The notes under the pieces were generated by a model. It saw nothing but the letters and a program-made list of their open reading frames with translations, searched no databases and had not been told where the DNA came from. A program made the position numbers and the translations under genes. From Glebionis coronaria (lineage: Eukaryota > Streptophyta > Magnoliopsida > Asterales > Asteraceae), in the NCBI GenBank assembly GCA_025667525.1, contig CM046875.1:119588340-119652339 (forward strand): DNA of 64,000 nt, written 5' to 3'. Position 1 is the first letter of the stretch. Each line of letters opens with the position of its first letter. Below are positions 1-10,973 of the stretch, in pieces.

Positions 1-1
1 T

Positions 2-242
2 GAAAATGTTGAGCACGTAGATAATTTAGGGTTTAACCTTTTAAGCATAGGTCAAATTTGTGACAATAAGTGTAAGGTCATCTTTTCGGAAAATGATAGT
101 GAAATCATAAAAGATGGAAAGGTCATTGGAAAAGGTATTAGAAAGCATGGGCTTTATGTCATGAAGGTCAATAAGAAGTCAAAAGACAACATATGTCTTG
201 CGACTATAGATGATAGTTCTACTCTTTGGCATAGGAGATTAT
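2..242 (+). pseudogene. copia pol fragment, pre-integrase region
   Basis: Frame 2 reads a GAG-pre-integrase segment ending in LWHRRL, the usual tract just before the zinc-binding H residue of copia pol. The next residues (GHANMR) are found at 8366 on the far side of the inserted element. Joining the two flanks restores the usual WHRRLGH transition, which proves the interruption. The upstream gag and protease lie outside the window. Confidence 0.85.
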
Positions 243-1862
243 TAATACAAAGCTTTTTGCTAAGTATAAAATCTTATCGTCCGAATCTCTTCGAATTGAT
301 TATTGGTTCAAAGTGCGACTCAGTTGTTCTTGGCGGAATAATAAATGGTTTGGTTGATTATCTATTTTAAACTAATAGCAAATATGTAAATGTCGTTGAG
401 TAAAATAAGAGCTTTAAAGATTAAACTAAAAGGACGAGTTAAAAATAAATGCTTGAAAACTTAAAGACAAGATTAGAAAAATACTTGAACACTTAATAAA
501 TCTAAAACTTGAAAACTATGTAAAAACAAGAAACTCATCCAATCGGAATGTGCCAAAAGGGAGTGATCGGAATGTGCCAAAGGAGACTGCTCGGAATATA
601 TTGTCAGAATAAGGCCAAATCGGAATGTCAAACAACACTCTTGTCGGAATACTGCAATCGGAATGCCCAATCGGAATAAAGAAAAAGGAGGCAGTCGGAA
701 TGTCACTCAAACCACCACAATCGGAATGTTTAGCAAGACACCCAATCGGAATGTCAACAAATCCCCACAGTCGGAATAATAAAACCCCAATCCGATCAAC
801 AGATCGGAATACCAAGATGCAAATCAGAAAACTGAAACCCTAATCCGATCAGGGTGATCGGAATAATGTAGCAGTGGTCAGAAAGCCAAATCGGAAAGGG
901 GTTTACCCATTCCGATGGAATGAATTCGTAAATAAGCTACGTATAAGGCTATTTTCAATATGCCAAATCCTTAACTTGAACGAATCTATAATGAAAAAGA
1001 CCAAATAAGCACGAATAACAACTTTTCCAACTTAAAATAAGCAATCTTTTAAATTAAACCATAAAAAGATGAAACTTTTTAAAAAAACTTTTAAAAAATA
1101 AATAAGCTAAACATAGAAATAAGCCAATAAGCACAAGGACCTTAAAGCTTAACCGTATGAAAGCTTAAGTATGAATAAAAAGATTAACTTTTTAAGCACG
1201 AAAACATCAAGATCAACACGGATCAAATATATTTCGCACCAAAATTAACTAAAAATAAAGAAAGGTAGAAAGAGATTAAAGATTAAAAGCTTAAACTTGA
1301 ACTTGATTAATGAAATCCAAAATACAAAAGGTTTAATATTGAAAGATTAAAAGAAAGAAAGGATGAAAACTTAGTGAGAGAAAGTTTAGAACTTTCTCTC
1401 TCTAAAAACTAGAAAGGAAAAATGAAAATGAAATTAACTAACTAAAAAACTAACCAACCCTCCTAATGTGTATTAGGAGGGTATTTATAGGGAAAATGGA
1501 AAGTGTGCATGTGTTGACTCTTCTTTCTTTCTTCTCGACTCGATTTAAATCCTTTGTCTTTCTCGATGTCGTCTCGGGATTTGTCGATGTATATTGAACT
1601 TGTCTTGTAATTTTCTTCTTCAATTAGACTTAAGTTCTCCGACTTCATTAAACTTCCATATTTGGACTTTTTCTTCGATAAATCTTCAGAATAGGCCTTG
1701 GACTTCCGTTCTTTTTGCACTCTTGATCTTTTGACTTCGTCTTTTCTCGTTTTCTTCGATAAAAGCCCGTGAAAGCCCGTGTTTTCTTCCTTTTTCATCA
1801 TTTGGTCCTAAAATACAATAAAAACACAAACCACGCATAAATCCAACTTTTACGACATAAAA
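243..1862 (-). repeat. Athila-like 3' LTR, lacking about 100 bp of its U3 start
   Basis: It matches the LTR at 6674-8361 from its outer end up to the shared cttttacgacataaaa. It then runs straight into the end of the integrase reading, with no polypurine tract. The U3 start (tacacgtttcgg onward in the other copy) is absent, so a deletion fused pol to the LTR. A TATA-like ccctataaata lies on the minus strand near 1482-1492. Confidence 0.85.
540..925. repeat. Cluster of TCGGAAT words in the Athila-like LTR
   Basis: About 15 copies of tcggaat or close variants occur at irregular 14-40 bp spacing. They are nearly all in the same orientation, with a few facing copies forming ccgatcGG-type palindromes. 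The same array is in the other LTR (about 6970-7350) and in the LTRs of the non-autonomous element at 36137-43093. Small ORFs across it are low-complexity by-products. Confidence 0.8.
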
Positions 1863-3517
1863 AGTAAGACTTGATCACCAACGTGGAACTCTCGGTTCTT
1901 AATTCTTGCATCATGGATGATCTTGGTCTTCTCTTTGTAGATCAGTGAGTTCTCGTAAGCTTCATTCCTCATTTCATTAAGCTCGTTGAGTTGAATCTTG
2001 CGGAGATCACCGGCTTTGTTGATGTCGAAGTTAGACCACTTCAAGGCCCAGTATGCCTTATGTTCCAGCTCGATGGGGAGGTGGCATGCTTTCCCATACA
2101 CAAGACGATAAGGTGTACAACCGATCGGGGTCTTATAAGCAGTACGGAAAGCCCACAGAGCATCATCTAACTTATCGGCCCACGCGGCGCGATGCTCTCC
2201 CACAGTACGTTCCAGAATTTGCTTCAATCCACGGTTAGAAATCTCGGATTGACCATTGGTTTGGGGATGATAGGCGGTGGAAAGACGATGATTAACACCA
2301 TACTTAGCCATGACTCTTGCAAATTGATCATTGCAAAAATGAGTCCCGCGGTCACTGATTATAGCACGAGGAACACCGAATCGAGCAAACAGCTGCTTCA
2401 AAAAGTTCACAACCACCCTCGCATCGTTCGTGGGGAGAGCCTTAGCTTCAACCCATTTAGAAACGTAGTCAACGGCGACGAGGATGTACTTGTTCCCTTT
2501 GGATGATGGAAATGGCCCCATAAAGTCGATGCCCCATACATCAAAGATTTCACATTCTTGTATGAAATTTTGAGGCATCTCATCTTTATGTGTGATCTTG
2601 CCTTGTCTTTGGCAAGCATCACAATGTTTAACCATGTCGTGAGCGTCACGATAAATGGTGGGCCAATAAAATCCAGAGTCGAATACTTTCTTCGCGGTGT
2701 AATTAGGACCAAAGTGACCACCGGTGGGTCCTTTATGGCAAGCATCAAGGATTTGTACCGCTGCCGGCCCATCAACACATCGACGAAGAATCAGATCAGC
2801 ACATTGTTTGAAAAGGTAAGGGTCGTCCCAGAAATAATGTTCAATATCTTTAAATAACTTTTGCTTTTGTTGGGACGTGAGCCCTTCCTTGAGAATCCCA
2901 CCCGCTAAGTAGTTTGAAGGTGGAGGCAATTTTGCAATAACATCGACTTTAGCACGGTCCACTTCAAGACCAGCTTTGGAGATTTTGTGTCCTAGCACGA
3001 TGCCCTCTTTTACCATGAAATGGCATTTTTCCCAATTTAGAACAAGGCGAGTGTCTTCACACCGCTTAAGCATACGTTCTAAATTGGTAAGGCAAGCAGA
3101 GAAAGAATCGCCATAAACCGAGAAATCATCCATGAAGACTTCCATAGTTTCTTCAACCATGTCATGGAAGATAGCCATCATACACCTTTGAAATGTCCCA
3201 GGAGCATTGCATAAGCCGAAAGGCATTCTTTTGTAGGCAAATGTTCCATAATGACAAGTGAATGTGGTTTTCTCTTGGTCTTTGGGATCGATGGGAATTT
3301 GAAAATACCCGGAGAAACCTTCCAAAAAGCAGTAATAGTCATTACCCGCTAGACGTTCAAGCATTTGGTCCATGAAAGGAAGGGGAAAATGATCCTTTCT
3401 CGTAGCATCATTAAGTTTGCGACAGTCTATACAAACTCTCCACCCTGTAACGAGACGAGTAGGAATCAACTCGTTGTTTTCATTGGGAACAACGATGATT
3501 CCGCCCTTCTTAGGCAC
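1850..3517 (-). pseudogene. Athila-like pol: reverse transcriptase joined to integrase, RNase H deleted
   Basis: The 555-residue reading starts in the RT fingers ([15 protein letters not shown]) and contains the catalytic FMDD at about residue 128 and the Athila-type [19 protein letters not shown] tract. At about residue 203 (base 2915) it jumps from KLPPPS to NYLAGGIL, a block that normally lies downstream of RNase H. The RT connection and RNase H are therefore missing by an in-frame deletion. Integrase follows with an HHCC zinc region ([15 protein letters not shown]) and a complete DDE set ([17 protein letters not shown], the E of GQSEIS). The reading ends where it meets the truncated LTR. 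An in-frame TAG just upstream (about 3535) separates it from the preceding linker. Confidence 0.85.
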
Positions 3518-3535
3518 ACAATGGACGGGACTAAC

Positions 3536-3754
3536 CTATGGTGAATCCGAGATAGGATAGATCATTCCCGCATCAAGAAGTTTGATAACCTCTTTTTTGA
3601 TTACGTCATGGATCTTAGGATTCACCCTTCTTTGGCTTTGAATAGTGGGTTTAAAGTCGTCCTCCATGAGAATTTTATGTGTGCAAAAGTGAGGATCAAT
3701 TCCACAAATATCGGAGATTTTCCATGCAATAGCTTTCTTGTGATTCTTCAGCAC
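3536..3754 (-). pseudogene. Athila-like pol, RT N-terminal linker
   Basis: It encodes the tract leading into RT (IAWKISDICGIDP, RRVNPKIHDVIKKEV, LLDAGMIYPISDSP), typical of Athila pol. It ends at a TAG where family members have Trp before [12 protein letters not shown], which continues in the next reading in the same frame. A TGG to TAG change explains it. Upstream it follows the protease reading (3824-5731) after another in-frame stop. Confidence 0.82.
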
Positions 3755-3823
3755 GACGATAAGTTGGGGTTTTTCTTCTTCTATCAGGTCCTTAGCGATG
3801 ATGACCGGTAACTTCTTGTTGTC

Positions 3824-5731
3824 TTAAAGGAAAACGTACTCGAGATGAGACGGTAGGTCCTTAAGCTCTAGATCCGGAGAATTTTCGATGGACAGCGTAG
3901 TCAACTTCGAATCATCGGTAGAGATAGCCTTGGGAGACTGTGGAGAAATATGGTCCTCATTGAGAAGTTTCTCAATGGTACGAATGTCTTCATCCCAATT
4001 GGTGGGAGAATCATCATACTTAAGATCGAGAGGACCCAAGCTAGCTTCAAAATCATCCAAGTCACTTTCTCCAAAAGGAGTCAATGACGGAGAATTTGAG
4101 GCAACGGTCTCAACAATGGGTAGAGAAGAAGAACCACTTTTACAAGCGTCTTTGAAATGTTCTTCACAAGCCTCATCAAGAACATCAATGAAATTAACAC
4201 TCTCGTTTTCCGAAGGCTGCTTAGAAAGTTTACCCATGTTGAAGACGATTTTATCGTCACCAACTCTCATGATTAATTCGCCAGTGGCTACATCAATGAG
4301 AGTGCGACCGGTCCTCAGGAATGGACGTCCAACGATTAATGGAACACGGGGGTCCATCTCGTAGTCAACGACAACAAAATCCGCCGGGAAGGTGAATTTG
4401 TCGACACCAACGAAGACGTCTTCGGCTATCCCCACTGGATAAGCAACCGTACGGTTAGCTAATTCCAAAGTCATTCGTGTGGGGACTAGCTCGGGGAGAG
4501 ATAATTGCTTCCAAACACTTAATGGCATTAAGTTAATACTAGCACGTAGATCGGCTAGGGCCATGCAATTCTCTACTCCCGGGAAGTTGCAAGGAATCAA
4601 GAAACGACCCGGATCACCAAGTTTGGTTGGCAATTTCCTTAAGAGCACTACGGAGCAATTCTCATTAAGTTGGGTCTGAGCAATATCGAGAAGTTTCTCC
4701 TTACAACTGAGAAGATCCTTGTTCTTCAATTTCTCTTTCCTCAACCTCAAAGGATAAGGTATATTGGGTTGAGATGAAGGCTTTGGGATAGGATTCGCAC
4801 TCACATCCGTAGGTGGTGGAGGGGTAGAAGTAAAAGGTGGTGGAATTGGAGAAGTAGAAGTTGGAGGAATAGAAGATGGAGGATTCGGAGAAGGAGACTC
4901 GGTTTCCTTTGTCACAATCACCGGTGTAGGTGTAGGAAGCTCGGGTTCCTTTAAACCTTTTCCACTGCGAGTGGTGATTGCTTTCATCTCCCCTCTTGGA
5001 TTAGCAACGGTGTTACTCGGAAGAGAACCCGATCCAGAGGCTTGATTACTAGGGAAGAAACTAGCCATCATGTTCCTCAAGTCATTCGTTTGATTTGCCA
5101 AAGTGTTTCGCATATCAGCTCGAAGATCATTCCCTTGCTTCACCATATCTGCTTTCATGTTGGCCATTTCTCGCTGAAGATTTTGCACGATCACATCGTT
5201 AGTCCTCATGTAGGTTTCAACATCTTGGTGTAATGCGGTGGGTTGGTTGGGAGGAGGAGCATGGTAGGCGGGTGGTTGATAAGCAGGTTGTTGGTAAACT
5301 TGGTTGTTTCTTTGAGGTGGATATTGGTTTCTTTGGTATTGATATGGAGTTGGAGCACGTGGTTGGTTTTGATTGTTGCGATTGAGGTTGTTCGGGTTTT
5401 GTGGGGGAAAACCGGGAGGTGAAAGAAAGTTGTTTGAGCGATAGCTGAGCAAGTTGCGGTCACCTTGAGGACGTGCTTGATAGCTTCCTGTAGCATAGGT
5501 ACCGTTGGCGGCATACACATTTTCCGGATTGTCGTGAGTCGAAGGACAATCGGTGTATGAGTGAGATCCCCCGCATATATCACAAGATTGAGTCATAGCA
5601 TTGGCTTGGGCAGTGATAGCTTTTAGTATTGTTAGCGGCTTGGAGAGCAAGTGATTCAACAAGCGAAGTAAGCTTATCAAGTCTCTTGTCGCTCTCATTA
5701 GTGCTAGCACTAGCCACATTGATCCGAACAC
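3824..5731 (-). pseudogene. Athila-like gag C-terminus and aspartic protease
   Basis: Near the start is a gag zinc knuckle CDICGGSHSYTDC (C-x2-C-x3-H-x4-C). A Gln/Asn/Pro-rich stretch and the tract AITTRSGKGLKEPELP follow. The retropepsin-like region reads ALADLRASINLMP, where the family has DLGAS, so the Gly after Asp-Leu is replaced by Arg. VPLIVGRPFLRTG follows. The acidic C-terminal linker runs to SHLEYVFL, then a TAA stop where the family continues into DNKKLPV. The first ~45 residues overlap the previous gag frame and are probably not native. Protease activity is unlikely with the Gly to Arg change. Confidence 0.82.
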
Positions 5732-5876
5732 TCTTGGTTTTCACTCTATACTTGTTCTCAATAATATCCCAAGCGGCATTAGAAGACTTAACCAAAAGAT
5801 TACCCCCCGAAGCACTATTTAGTGAATCTTGGTCATTCATGCTTAAACCATTGTAAAAAGTGTTAATTTCATGCAC
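5580..5876 (-). pseudogene. Athila-like gag, middle part after frameshift
   Basis: It reads KVHEINTFYNGLSMNDQDSL and continues to ESDKRLDKL, which is the capsid-to-nucleocapsid part of Athila gag. It follows the N-terminal gag reading (5906-6487) in another frame and precedes the zinc-knuckle frame, so at least two frameshifts break gag. Confidence 0.78.
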
Positions 5877-5905
5877 TTTGGTAAAACCATGTTATGGGCA
5901 CTTTC

Positions 5906-6487
5906 TTAAAAGTTCTTTAAAACGGTCCCAAGATTCACTAAAAGTCTCATCGTACTTTTGTTCAAAAGTAATGATTTCATTCCGCAAAGCGGTAGTACGA
6001 GAGGGTGGGAAAAGTAGTTTATGAATTTGGTCTCTAAGTCCGTCCATGTAAGAATACTTTGTGGCGGTTCCTTATCAAGCCAATGCCGGGCTTGTCCCTC
6101 TAAGGAGAAAGGAAAAAGTTGCAAGCGAATTACCTCTTGTGAAACCCCATTGAATTTGACCGTATTCGTGAGTTGAAGGAACCTTTTGATGTGGTCATGA
6201 GGATCATCAATGGTACGTCCCAAGAATGGTTGAGCAGAGACCATCTGAATAAAGCCGGATTTGAGCTCAAAGTTGTTGGCTCCAATCGCGGGTATGACAA
6301 TAGCATCGTGGTTGTCCTCTACATGTGCTTGCAAAAGTTCGATCATAGGGCGATTGTTCGGTAGAGGTTCATTGTTGTTATTATTCATGTTGTTTTGAGG
6401 TGGATTATTATTGTTGTTGTGTACACCGGCCATGTCTAAGTTATCGAGAGTCTCGGGCTCTTGATAAGACGTTGATCGAGTGCGCAT
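5906..6487 (-). pseudogene. Athila-like gag, N-terminal part
   Basis: The reading starts MRTRST, about 170 bp inside the primer site. It has an Asn-rich stretch (residues 24-46), then a retrotransposon gag core (DPHDHIKRFLQLTNTVK, VIRLQLFPFSLEGQARHWL) ending at KFINYF. After that the frame is lost: family members continue PPSRTTALRNEI in a neighbouring frame near 6000-6030. The product would be the structural capsid precursor. Confidence 0.83.
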
Positions 6488-6655
6488 ACACCTGCAAAAG
6501 AACTAACAAAGCAAGAAATATTTTTGGTTTTTTTATGTTTTTTAATTTTTTTGTATTTTTGAAAATTTGAAAGCAAGGAAAATAACGTTCAACGATGAAC
6601 GGATCCCAAAATCCAACGCGTCTCTCACTAACAACCTTTAATCTTAACGAAAAGA

Positions 6656-6671
6656 GCCGGCAACGGCGCCA
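6656..6671 (-). promoter_or_regulatory. tRNA-Asp-type primer binding site
   Basis: Read on the minus strand the site is TGGCGCCGTTGCCGGC, two bases inside the LTR end at 6674. This matches the 3' end of plant tRNA-Asp, the primer used by Athila elements. It fixes the element's direction as minus. Confidence 0.85.
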
Positions 6672-6673
6672 TT

Positions 6674-8361
6674 TAATACAAGGCTTTTGGCTAAGTATAA
6701 AATCTTATCGTCCGAATCTCTTCGAATTGATTATTGGTTCAAAGTGCGACTCAATTGTTCTTGGTGGAATAATAAATGGTTTGGTTGATTATATATTTTA
6801 AACTAATAGCAAATATGTAAATGTCGTTGAGTAAAATAAGAGCTTTAAAGATTAAACTAAAAGGACGAGTTAAAAATAAATGCTTGAAAACTTAAAGACA
6901 AGATTAGAAAAATACTTGAACACTTAATAAATCTAAAACTTGAAAACTATGTAAAAACAAGAAACTCATCCAATCGGAATGTGCCAAAAGGGAGTGATCG
7001 GAATGTGCCAAAGGAGACTGATCGGAATATATTGTCGAAATAAGGCCAAATCGGAATGTCAAACAACACTCTTGTCGGAATACTGCAATAGGAATGCCCA
7101 ATCGGAATAAAGAAAAAGGAGGCAGTCGGAATGTCACTCAAACCACCACAATCGGAATGTTTAGCAAGACACCCAATCGGAATGTCAACAAATCCCCACA
7201 GTCGGAATAATAAAACCCCAATCCGATCAACATATCGGAATACCAAGATGCAAATCGGAAAACTGAAACCCTAATCCGATCAGGGTGATCGGAATAATGT
7301 AGCAGTGGTCGGAAAGCCAAATCGGAAAGGGGTTTACCCTTTCCGATGGAATGAATTCGTAAATAAGCTACGTATAAGGCTATTTTCAATAAGCCAAATC
7401 CTTAACTTGAACGAATCTATAATGAAAAAGACTAAATAAGCACGAATAACAACTTTTCCAACTTAAAATAAGCAATCTTTTAAATTAAACCATAAAAAGA
7501 TGAAACTTTTTAAGAAAACTTTTAAAAAATAAATAAGCTAAACATACAAATAAGCCAATAAGCACAAGGACCTTAAAGCTTAACCGTATGAAAGCTTAAG
7601 TATGAATAAAAAGATTAACTTTTTAAGCACGAAAACATCAAGATCAACACAGATCAAATATATTTCGCACCAAAATTAACTAAAAATAAAGAAAGGTAGA
7701 AAGAGATCAAAGATTAAAAGCTTAAACTTGAACTTGTTTAATGAAATCCAAAATACAAAAGGTTTAATCTTGAAAGATTAAAAGAAAGAAAGGATGAAAA
7801 CTTAGTGAGAGAAAGTTTGGAACTTTCTCTCTCTAAAAACTAGAAAGGAAAAATGTAAATGAAATTAACTAACTAAAAAACTAACCAACCCTCCTAATGT
7901 GTATTAGGAGGGTATTTATAGGGAAAATGGGAAGGTGTGCATGTGTTTCCTCTTCTTTCTTTCTTCTCGACTCGATTTAAATCCTTTGTCTTTCTCGACG
8001 TCGTCTCGGGATTTGTCGATGTATATTGAACTTGTCTTGTAATTTTCTTCTTCAATTAGACTTAAGTTCTTCGACTTCATTAAACTTCCGTCTTTAGAAC
8101 TTTTTCTTCGATAAATCTTCAGAATAGGCCTTGGACTTCCGTTCTTTTTGCACTCTTGATCTTTTGACTTCGTCTTTTCTCGTTTTCTTCGATAAAAGCC
8201 CGTGAAAGCCCGTGTTTTCTTCCTTTTTTATCATTTGTTCTTAAAATACAATAAAAACACAAACCACGCATAATTCCGACTTTTACGACATAAAATACAC
8301 GTTTCGGTCTTGTTATTATTGGAAATAAGTGGTAAAAGGATAAGTGTTTTCACACTTATTA
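6674..8361 (-). repeat. Athila-like 5' LTR (1688 bp, complete)
   Basis: It starts taatacaagg and ends cacacttatta, next to the 5-bp duplication attag. It carries the same TCGGAAT cluster (about 6970-7350), and a TATA-like ccctataaata on the minus strand near 7912-7922. The last ~100 bp (8264-8361) is closely similar to the end of the non-autonomous element's LTR, including gtgttttcacac. Confidence 0.87.
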
Positions 8362-9793
8362 ATTAGGTCACGCTAATATGCGTCTAATTCAATCTTTAGT
8401 TTCTAAGGAGTTGGTAAGACACCTCCCCAAGATGAAGTTTGATAGTCACTTTTGTGATGCTTGCAAAGTTGGAAAGCAAGTTCACTCAAGTCACAAAGCC
8501 AAGAATTTGGTTTCAACCTCTCGGTGCTTAGAACTCCTACATATGGATCTCTTTGGACCTACCGCCATACGGAGTTATGGAGGTAACCTTTATACCTTAG
8601 TTATAGTTGATGATTACTCTAGATTCACTTGGACTAGATTTTTGGCATCTAAGAATGAAGCTTTCGATCATTTCGAAATCTTTAGTCGAAGAATTCAAAA
8701 TCAACTAGGATGTCCAATTGTCTCTATTAGGACGGATCATGGTAGGGAATTTGATAATGAAGTGCAATTTGGTGCCTTTTGTAAAGCTCATGGTATTACC
8801 CATAACTTCTCGGCTCCTCGCACTCCACAATCAAATGGGGTAGTTGAAAGGAAGAATAGGACCATCCAAGAGATGAGTAGGACGATGTTAAACGAGCAAT
8901 CTTTGCCTCAAAAGTTTTGGTGCAATGTCGTGGACACATCAACTTATATTCTCAATCGAATTCTTATTCGACCCTTCCTAGGAAAGACCCCCTATGAGAT
9001 TCTTAAAGGTAAGAAACCCTCATTGGAATACTTTAGGGTGTTTGGAAGCAAGTGCTTTATCCTCAACACCAAAGACTACCTTACCAAGTTTGACCCAAAG
9101 TCTTACGAAGGTATCTTTTTAGGTTATTCCCAAACTAGCAAAGCCTACATAGTCCTTAATAGAACCTCGGGCGTAATTGAAGAATCACTTAACGTGACTT
9201 TTGATGAAACCCCTCCTTTAACCAAGACACCACCATTGGTTGATGATGACTTGGATGAAGTAGAAGTAGTTAGAGCCAAAGAGGTTAGAAAAATAGGAGT
9301 TGAAGACCTTAGTGTTGAAAAGGAAGTAAACATTAAGGAGTCTAAGGATCATACTCTCAATAATATCATTGGCGACTTAAATAAAAGGACCCTAAGATCT
9401 CAAGTCCAAAACCAAAGTAACTTTTTTTGTTTCGTCTCCTTGATTGAACCAAAGAATGTTAAAGAAGCTTTGACGGATGAGAGTTGGGTCATTGCGATGC
9501 AAGAAGAATTGAATCAGTTCGTTGCTAATGATGTTTGGGAACTAGTTCCTCCACCTAGAAGTTCTACCATTATAGGAACCAAATGGGTATATAGGAATAA
9601 GCTAGATGAGAATGGTGTTGTGTCTCGTAACAAAGCTAAACTTGTAGCACAAGGCTATAATAAACAAGAAGGGATTGATTATGACGAGACATATGCACCG
9701 GTAGCTAGATTAGAATCCATTAGAATCCTTTTAGCATACGCTTATGCCTTAGATATTAAGCTTCAACAAATGGATGTAAAGAGTGTTTCTTAA
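8362..9793 (+). pseudogene. copia pol: integrase and start of reverse transcriptase
   Basis: It resumes the interrupted pol at GHANMR. The integrase has the zinc-binding pair C-x2-C (CDACKVGK), then the DDE residues in LVIVDDYSRFTW, IRTDHGREF and NGVVERKNRT. The GKTPYEILKGKKP and FGSKCFI motifs follow. RT begins at WELVPPPRSSTIIGTKWVYRNK and reaches LQQMDVKS. A frameshift at about 9780-9785 then gives a stop, where the family reads [10 protein letters not shown]. The continuation is in the next frame from 9783. Confidence 0.85.
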
Positions 9794-10973
9794 CGGTTTG
9801 ATCAATGAGGAGGTATATGTGGCTCAACCTCCCGGCTTCATTGATTTTGAGAAACCGGATCATGTTTACAAGCTTAAGAAGGCACTTTATGGTCTTAAAC
9901 AAGCACCCAACGCTTGTTATGATAGACTTAAAGCGTTTCTTGTCAAACATGAGTATACCATGGGAATGGTAGACAACACTCTCTTTACAAAGAAGAAAGG
10001 TTCTCATCTCATAATCGTGCAAATATATGTTGATGACATTATATTTGGCTCAACTTGTCAAGAATTGTGTGATGACTTTGCCAAAATCATGCATGATGAG
10101 TTCGAAATGAGTATGATGGGAGAACTTAATTTCTTTTTAGGACTCCAAATTAAACAAATGGACGATGGTATTTTCTTTAGTCAATCTAAGTACGCTAAAG
10201 AAATGCTAAAGAAATTTGGATTAGAAGAATCTAGACCAATGAAGACCCCTATGGCCTCGGATACTAAACTCACCATAGATGATGATTGTGAGTCGGTAGA
10301 CAACACCAAATATAGAGGTATGATTGGTAGTTTGTTGTACCTAACAGCAAGTCGACCGAATATCATGTTTAGTGTTTTCCTTTGTGATCGCTTCCAAGAG
10401 GCTCCCAAAACCTCTCACCTTGAAGCGGTTAAGCGTATCTTCCGATACATTAAAGGCACTATACATTTAGGATTATGGTATCCTAAAGGGACCTGCGTAG
10501 AAACCATTGTCTACGCGGACTCGGATCATGCGGGAGACTATGTGGACCGGAAAAGCACTAGTGGTGTTTGTACCTTCATGGGTTGTTGTTTAACTTCTTG
10601 GTTCTCCAAGAAACAAACCGCTCTTGCGATATCCACCATGGAAGCCGAGTATGTGAGTGCCGGAAAAGCATGCCAACAAGCTCTATGGATGAAGCAAGCG
10701 CTTGTTGATTACAGGATTTGTCTTGATGATGTTCCCATCATGTGTGACAATAAGGGTGCTATAGACCTTAGCAAGAATCCCGTGCAACATTCGCGAACCA
10801 AGCACATAGAAATTCGCCACCATTTTCTTAGGGATAATGTTCAAAAGGGGAACATTTCAATTGAGAAGGTACCCTCCGAGGATAACTTAGCCGACATCTT
10901 CACTAAGCCACTTAAGAGGGAACCTTTTAATTACTTGCGTCTAGGTCTAGGATTAATGGAACATATTCCTTAA
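9783..10973 (+). pseudogene. copia pol: reverse transcriptase and RNase H
   Basis: It continues RT from FLNGLINEEVYVAQPPGF. YGLKQAPNACYDRL and the catalytic YVDDIIFGST are present. RNase H contains YADSDHAGD, STMEAEYVSA and KHIEIRHHF. The C-terminal tail LADIFTKPLKREPF is typical of copia pol, and TAA closes at 10973. This part has no internal stop; the only defect seen in RT is the frameshift at its start. Confidence 0.86.

Larger units (their letters stand above)
243..8361 (-). mobile_element. Athila-like Ty3/gypsy retrotransposon inserted in copia pol
   Basis: The element is flanked by attat (238-242) and attag (8362-8366), a 5-bp target duplication with one change. LTR ends are taat...atta. 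On the minus strand the order is 5' LTR (8361-6674), tRNA-Asp-type primer site (6671-6656), gag, protease, RT, integrase and a 3' LTR (1862-243). RT motifs ([13 protein letters not shown]) and the gag/protease linker are those of the Athila lineage. Three deletions or losses are visible: RNase H is missing, the region between integrase and the 3' LTR is gone with the U3 start of that LTR, and several stops and frameshifts break gag-pol. Confidence 0.88.

Noticed and set aside
473..843. Small ORFs across the TCGGAAT array in LTRs
   Set aside because: They exist because a 7-bp word without stops is repeated in several frames; no protein family is visible.
540..925. TCGGAAT array as a CRISPR array or satellite
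   Set aside because: Words are only 7-8 bp, spacing is irregular, and the array is part of an LTR in a plant genome.
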